Assembly (NCBI GenBank): GCA_011375045.1
Contig: DRNB01000068.1
Coordinates: 1 to 11,793 of the forward strand
From: Aquifex aeolicus
Lineage (GTDB): Bacteria > Aquificota > Aquificia > Aquificales > Aquificaceae
Direction: 5' to 3'
Length of the DNA stretch: 11,793 nt
Shown here: piece by piece, positions 10,086 through 11,793 of the stretch
How positions within the stretch are numbered: the first letter of the stretch is position 1
Layout of the letters: the number at the start of each line of letters is the position of its first letter
Translations under genes and position numbers: made by a program
Notes under the pieces: model-generated
Seen by the model: the letters and a program-made list of their open reading frames with translations, nothing else
What the model was told of the DNA's origin: nothing
Database searches by the model: none

Positions 10086-11793
10086 GTGGCTCTCGTCCGG
10101 GTGAAGCCTGAGGAGGCAGAGCTTCGGTTCGGAATCCGTAAGGGAACCGATGAGGTGGAGCCGGCTCCCCTCTTTCCCGGACAGGACAGGGTTGAGAGGG
10201 CTTTCTCCTTAGCCCTCGAAACCGAAAGGGAAGGATACAACGTTTACGTTTCTGGTCCTGAGAGCGTTGGCAGGACCACCTTTACCCTCAGAAAGCTCAG
10301 GGAAAAGGCGAGGGAGAAACCCCCACCCGAGGACGTATGCTACTACCACGACTTCCATCAACCGATGAGACCCAGATTCCTTCTGCTTCCGCCGGGCACG
10401 GGAAGGGCTCTGTCCCGGGACGTGGACGAGCTTCTGGAGAAGCTGAAGCAGAGCTCCCACAGAATATTCGAAAGCAAGGAGTTCGAGGAGGAGAGGGAAA
10501 AGCGCGTCAGGGACATAGAGGCAAAAAAGGAGGAGCTTCTGCGACAGCTCACCGAGTCCGCGAGGAGAAAGGGCTTGGGGGTAATCATGACGCCGGCGGG
10601 CTTCAGACTCCTTCCCCTCGTGCGGGGTCAGCCCGTTCCGGAGGCAGAGCTCCTGAGCAATCCGGTTCTTCGGGAGAGCTACCAGAGAAGTCTGAGGGAG
10701 TTCGAGGGAGAGTTCAGGGACTATCTGAGGGCTCTGAGGGACCTCGACCACAGGCTTGCGGATCAGCTCAGGGATCTCCGGGAGAGGACAGCCCGCTACC
10801 TCGTCGAAGGATTGCTCTACAAACTGGAGGAGAAGTACAGGGACGAACGCGTGAGGGAGTTTCTGAAGAGGCTGAGTGAGAACCTCGTTGCCAACATCCA
10901 GTTCTTCGTCGAGTGGAAGTTTGTGGAGGATAACCTTCCCCTCAGAAGGTTCGTGGAGAACAACATAAACCTCTTCAGACTCAAGGTCGTGGTGGATAAC
11001 TGGGGAAGGGACAGCGCACCGGTCGTTCACGAAGAGATGCCCACCTTCAGAAGCCTCTTCGGCTACGTCTCCCACCGGGCTGAGATGGGTATCCTCTACG
11101 CGGACTTCAGCGGAATAGAGGCGGGAAGCCTCCACAGGGCGCGGGGTGGTTATCTGGTCCTGAGAGCCTCCGACGTGCTCAGGAACCCCTTCCTCTGGAC
11201 AGCCCTCAAGCGGGTTCTTCTCCACAAGAAGATATACGTGAGCGGCTATCCCTTCGAAGAGGCGTTCCCCCTTTACGTGGGCATAAACCCCGAACCCGTA
11301 CCCTACAGGGGAAAGATATTCCTCATAGGGGACCCCCTCACCTTCCACCTCCTGTCCCTCTTCGATCCCGAGTTCACCAGACTGTTCAAGATAAAAGCGG
11401 AGTTTGCATCCGTGGTGAAGCTGAGCGACGAGCTGGTGGAGAAGTTTCCCTCCGTTCTCAAGGAGATAGTTTCCTCAGAAGGTTTAAGAGATCTGACCCC
11501 TGACGGGGTGGAGGAGGTTCTCAGGTACGCTTCCTCCCTTGCGGGGGACAGGAAGAGGATCAGCGTCGTTTTCGGCTACATAACGGACGTGCTGAGGGAA
11601 GCTGACGCCCTCTCGGAGGGAAAGATAACGGGAGAGGACATCAGGAGGGCTGTAAAGGAAAAGGTGTATCGGTCGAATCTAATCGAAGAGAGGATAAGGG
11701 AGATGATAGCCGAGGGAAAGATCATCATAGAGACTCAGGGTAAAAGGTGCGGTCAGGTGAACGGTCTGAGCGTTCTGGATCTGGGGGACCTCA
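10086..11793 (+). CDS. LonC-type AAA+ protease, N-terminal 569 residues
   Basis: The gene starts with GTG directly after the UbiB TGA and runs off the window. The order of domains is as in the Lon-related family with an inserted helical region: AAA+ N-part (about 30-105), a long charged helical/coiled-coil insert (about 110-260, e.g. EFEEEREKRVRDIEAKKEEL), the rest of the AAA+ module (about 275-420), an alpha-helical lid (about 430-535), and the first strands of the Lon peptidase domain (GQVNGLSVLDLGDL at the end). The Ser-Lys catalytic dyad lies beyond the edge. The nucleotide site is degraded: the Walker A position reads SGPESVGRTT (Arg63 for Lys) and the Walker B position reads GGYLVLRASD (354-363) without the Asp-Glu pair. 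This resembles LonC, an ATP-independent Lon-like protease of thermophiles. A conventional ATP-dependent Lon-like protein using Arg is the alternative. Confidence 0.82.
   Translation, partial: MALVRVKPEEAELRFGIRKGTDEVEPAPLFPGQDRVERAFSLALETEREGYNVYVSGPESVGRTTFTLRKLREKAREKPPPEDVCYYHDFHQPMRPRFLLLPPGTGRALSRDVDELLEKLKQSSHRIFESKEFEEEREKRVRDIEAKKEELLRQLTESARRKGLGVIMTPAGFRLLPLVRGQPVPEAELLSNPVLRESYQRSLREFEGEFRDYLRALRDLDHRLADQLRDLRERTARYLVEGLLYKLEEKYRDERVREFLKRLSENLVANIQFFVEWKFVEDNLPLRRFVENNINLFRLKVVVDNWGRDSAPVVHEEMPTFRSLFGYVSHRAEMGILYADFSGIEAGSLHRARGGYLVLRASDVLRNPFLWTALKRVLLHKKIYVSGYPFEEAFPLYVGINPEPVPYRGKIFLIGDPLTFHLLSLFDPEFTRLFKIKAEFASVVKLSDELVEKFPSVLKEIVSSEGLRDLTPDGVEEVLRYASSLAGDRKRISVVFGYITDVLREADALSEGKITGEDIRRAVKEKVYRSNLIEERIREMIAEGKIIIETQGKRCGQVNGLSVLDLGDL

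Noticed and set aside
10209..11348. A 379-codon open frame on the minus strand.
   Set aside because: It lies wholly inside the LonC-type gene, has no domain I recognise, and long antisense frames are common here because of the codon bias (few stops opposite AGG/CTC/GAG-rich genes).
1..11793. CRISPR arrays, insertion sequences, phage or toxin-antitoxin genes.
   Set aside because: No regularly spaced repeats, transposase motifs or terminal repeats seen; tRNA-Arg has no integrase or duplicated 3' end beside it.

Overview
The window is about 11.8 kb of tightly packed bacterial chromosome and looks like core genome. I see no transposase, phage gene, CRISPR array, rRNA or integration scar. Several things suggest a thermophilic, respiring, Gram-negative-type bacterium. 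Arginine is written mostly as AGG/AGA and isoleucine often as ATA. The proteins are rich in Glu, Lys and Arg. A TtuA-type tRNA U54 thiolase is present, as are type II secretion (GspL/GspM) genes, a heptose-nucleotide enzyme and SCO-type copper chaperones. Aquificota (Hydrogenobacter/Hydrogenivirga-like) is my best guess, but that is inference from gene content and not from a search.

Layout. 1-296 (-): 5' part of an RfaE2-type nucleotidyltransferase. 339-1145 (+): a secreted protein with ten cysteines, of unknown function, divergent from it. 1151-5406 (-): a long one-direction block, listed in order of transcription: gspL-like, gspM-like, a YqiA/UPF0227-type esterase, ttuA-like, tRNA-Arg(ACG), smpB and a yqhA-type membrane protein. 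Most junctions in this block are ATGA/GTGA overlaps or gaps of about 10 nt. The ttuA stop codon lies inside the tRNA gene, and smpB starts 12 nt after the tRNA. 5407-5491: a divergent regulatory region with back-to-back -10 elements and a perfect palindrome. 5492-7717 (+): a four-gene copper/respiration cluster, namely an ODP-type diiron beta-lactamase-fold protein, SCO1, PCu(A)C and a thioredoxin-fold lipoprotein with a CxxH site. 7691-8215 (-): an exported PEBP (YbhB/YbcL) protein whose 3' end overlaps the last cluster gene by 27 bp. 8293-11793 (+): an unlisted 46-residue membrane protein coupled by overlap to a UbiB/ABC1 kinase-like protein, followed at once by a LonC-type protease that runs off the end.

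How the parts fit. The + cluster at 5492-7717 probably builds the copper site of a cytochrome c oxidase: SCO1 and PCu(A)C are the standard pair of periplasmic Cu(I) carriers, and the CxxH protein is a likely helper. It is headed by a cytoplasmic diiron protein of a family that binds O2 or NO, and is preceded by a palindrome that overlaps the promoter, so gas- or redox-responsive control is plausible. The - block mixes secretion platform genes with tRNA modification (TtuA), a tRNA and ribosome rescue (SmpB). Several genes that lead a transcription unit have a -10-like hexamer only 7-10 nt before the start codon and no Shine-Dalgarno, which suggests leaderless or near-leaderless mRNAs. Genes inside units have either clear Shine-Dalgarno sites or stop/start overlaps.

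I found no intrinsic terminator in the window, and there is no stretch over 300 bases without a gene.
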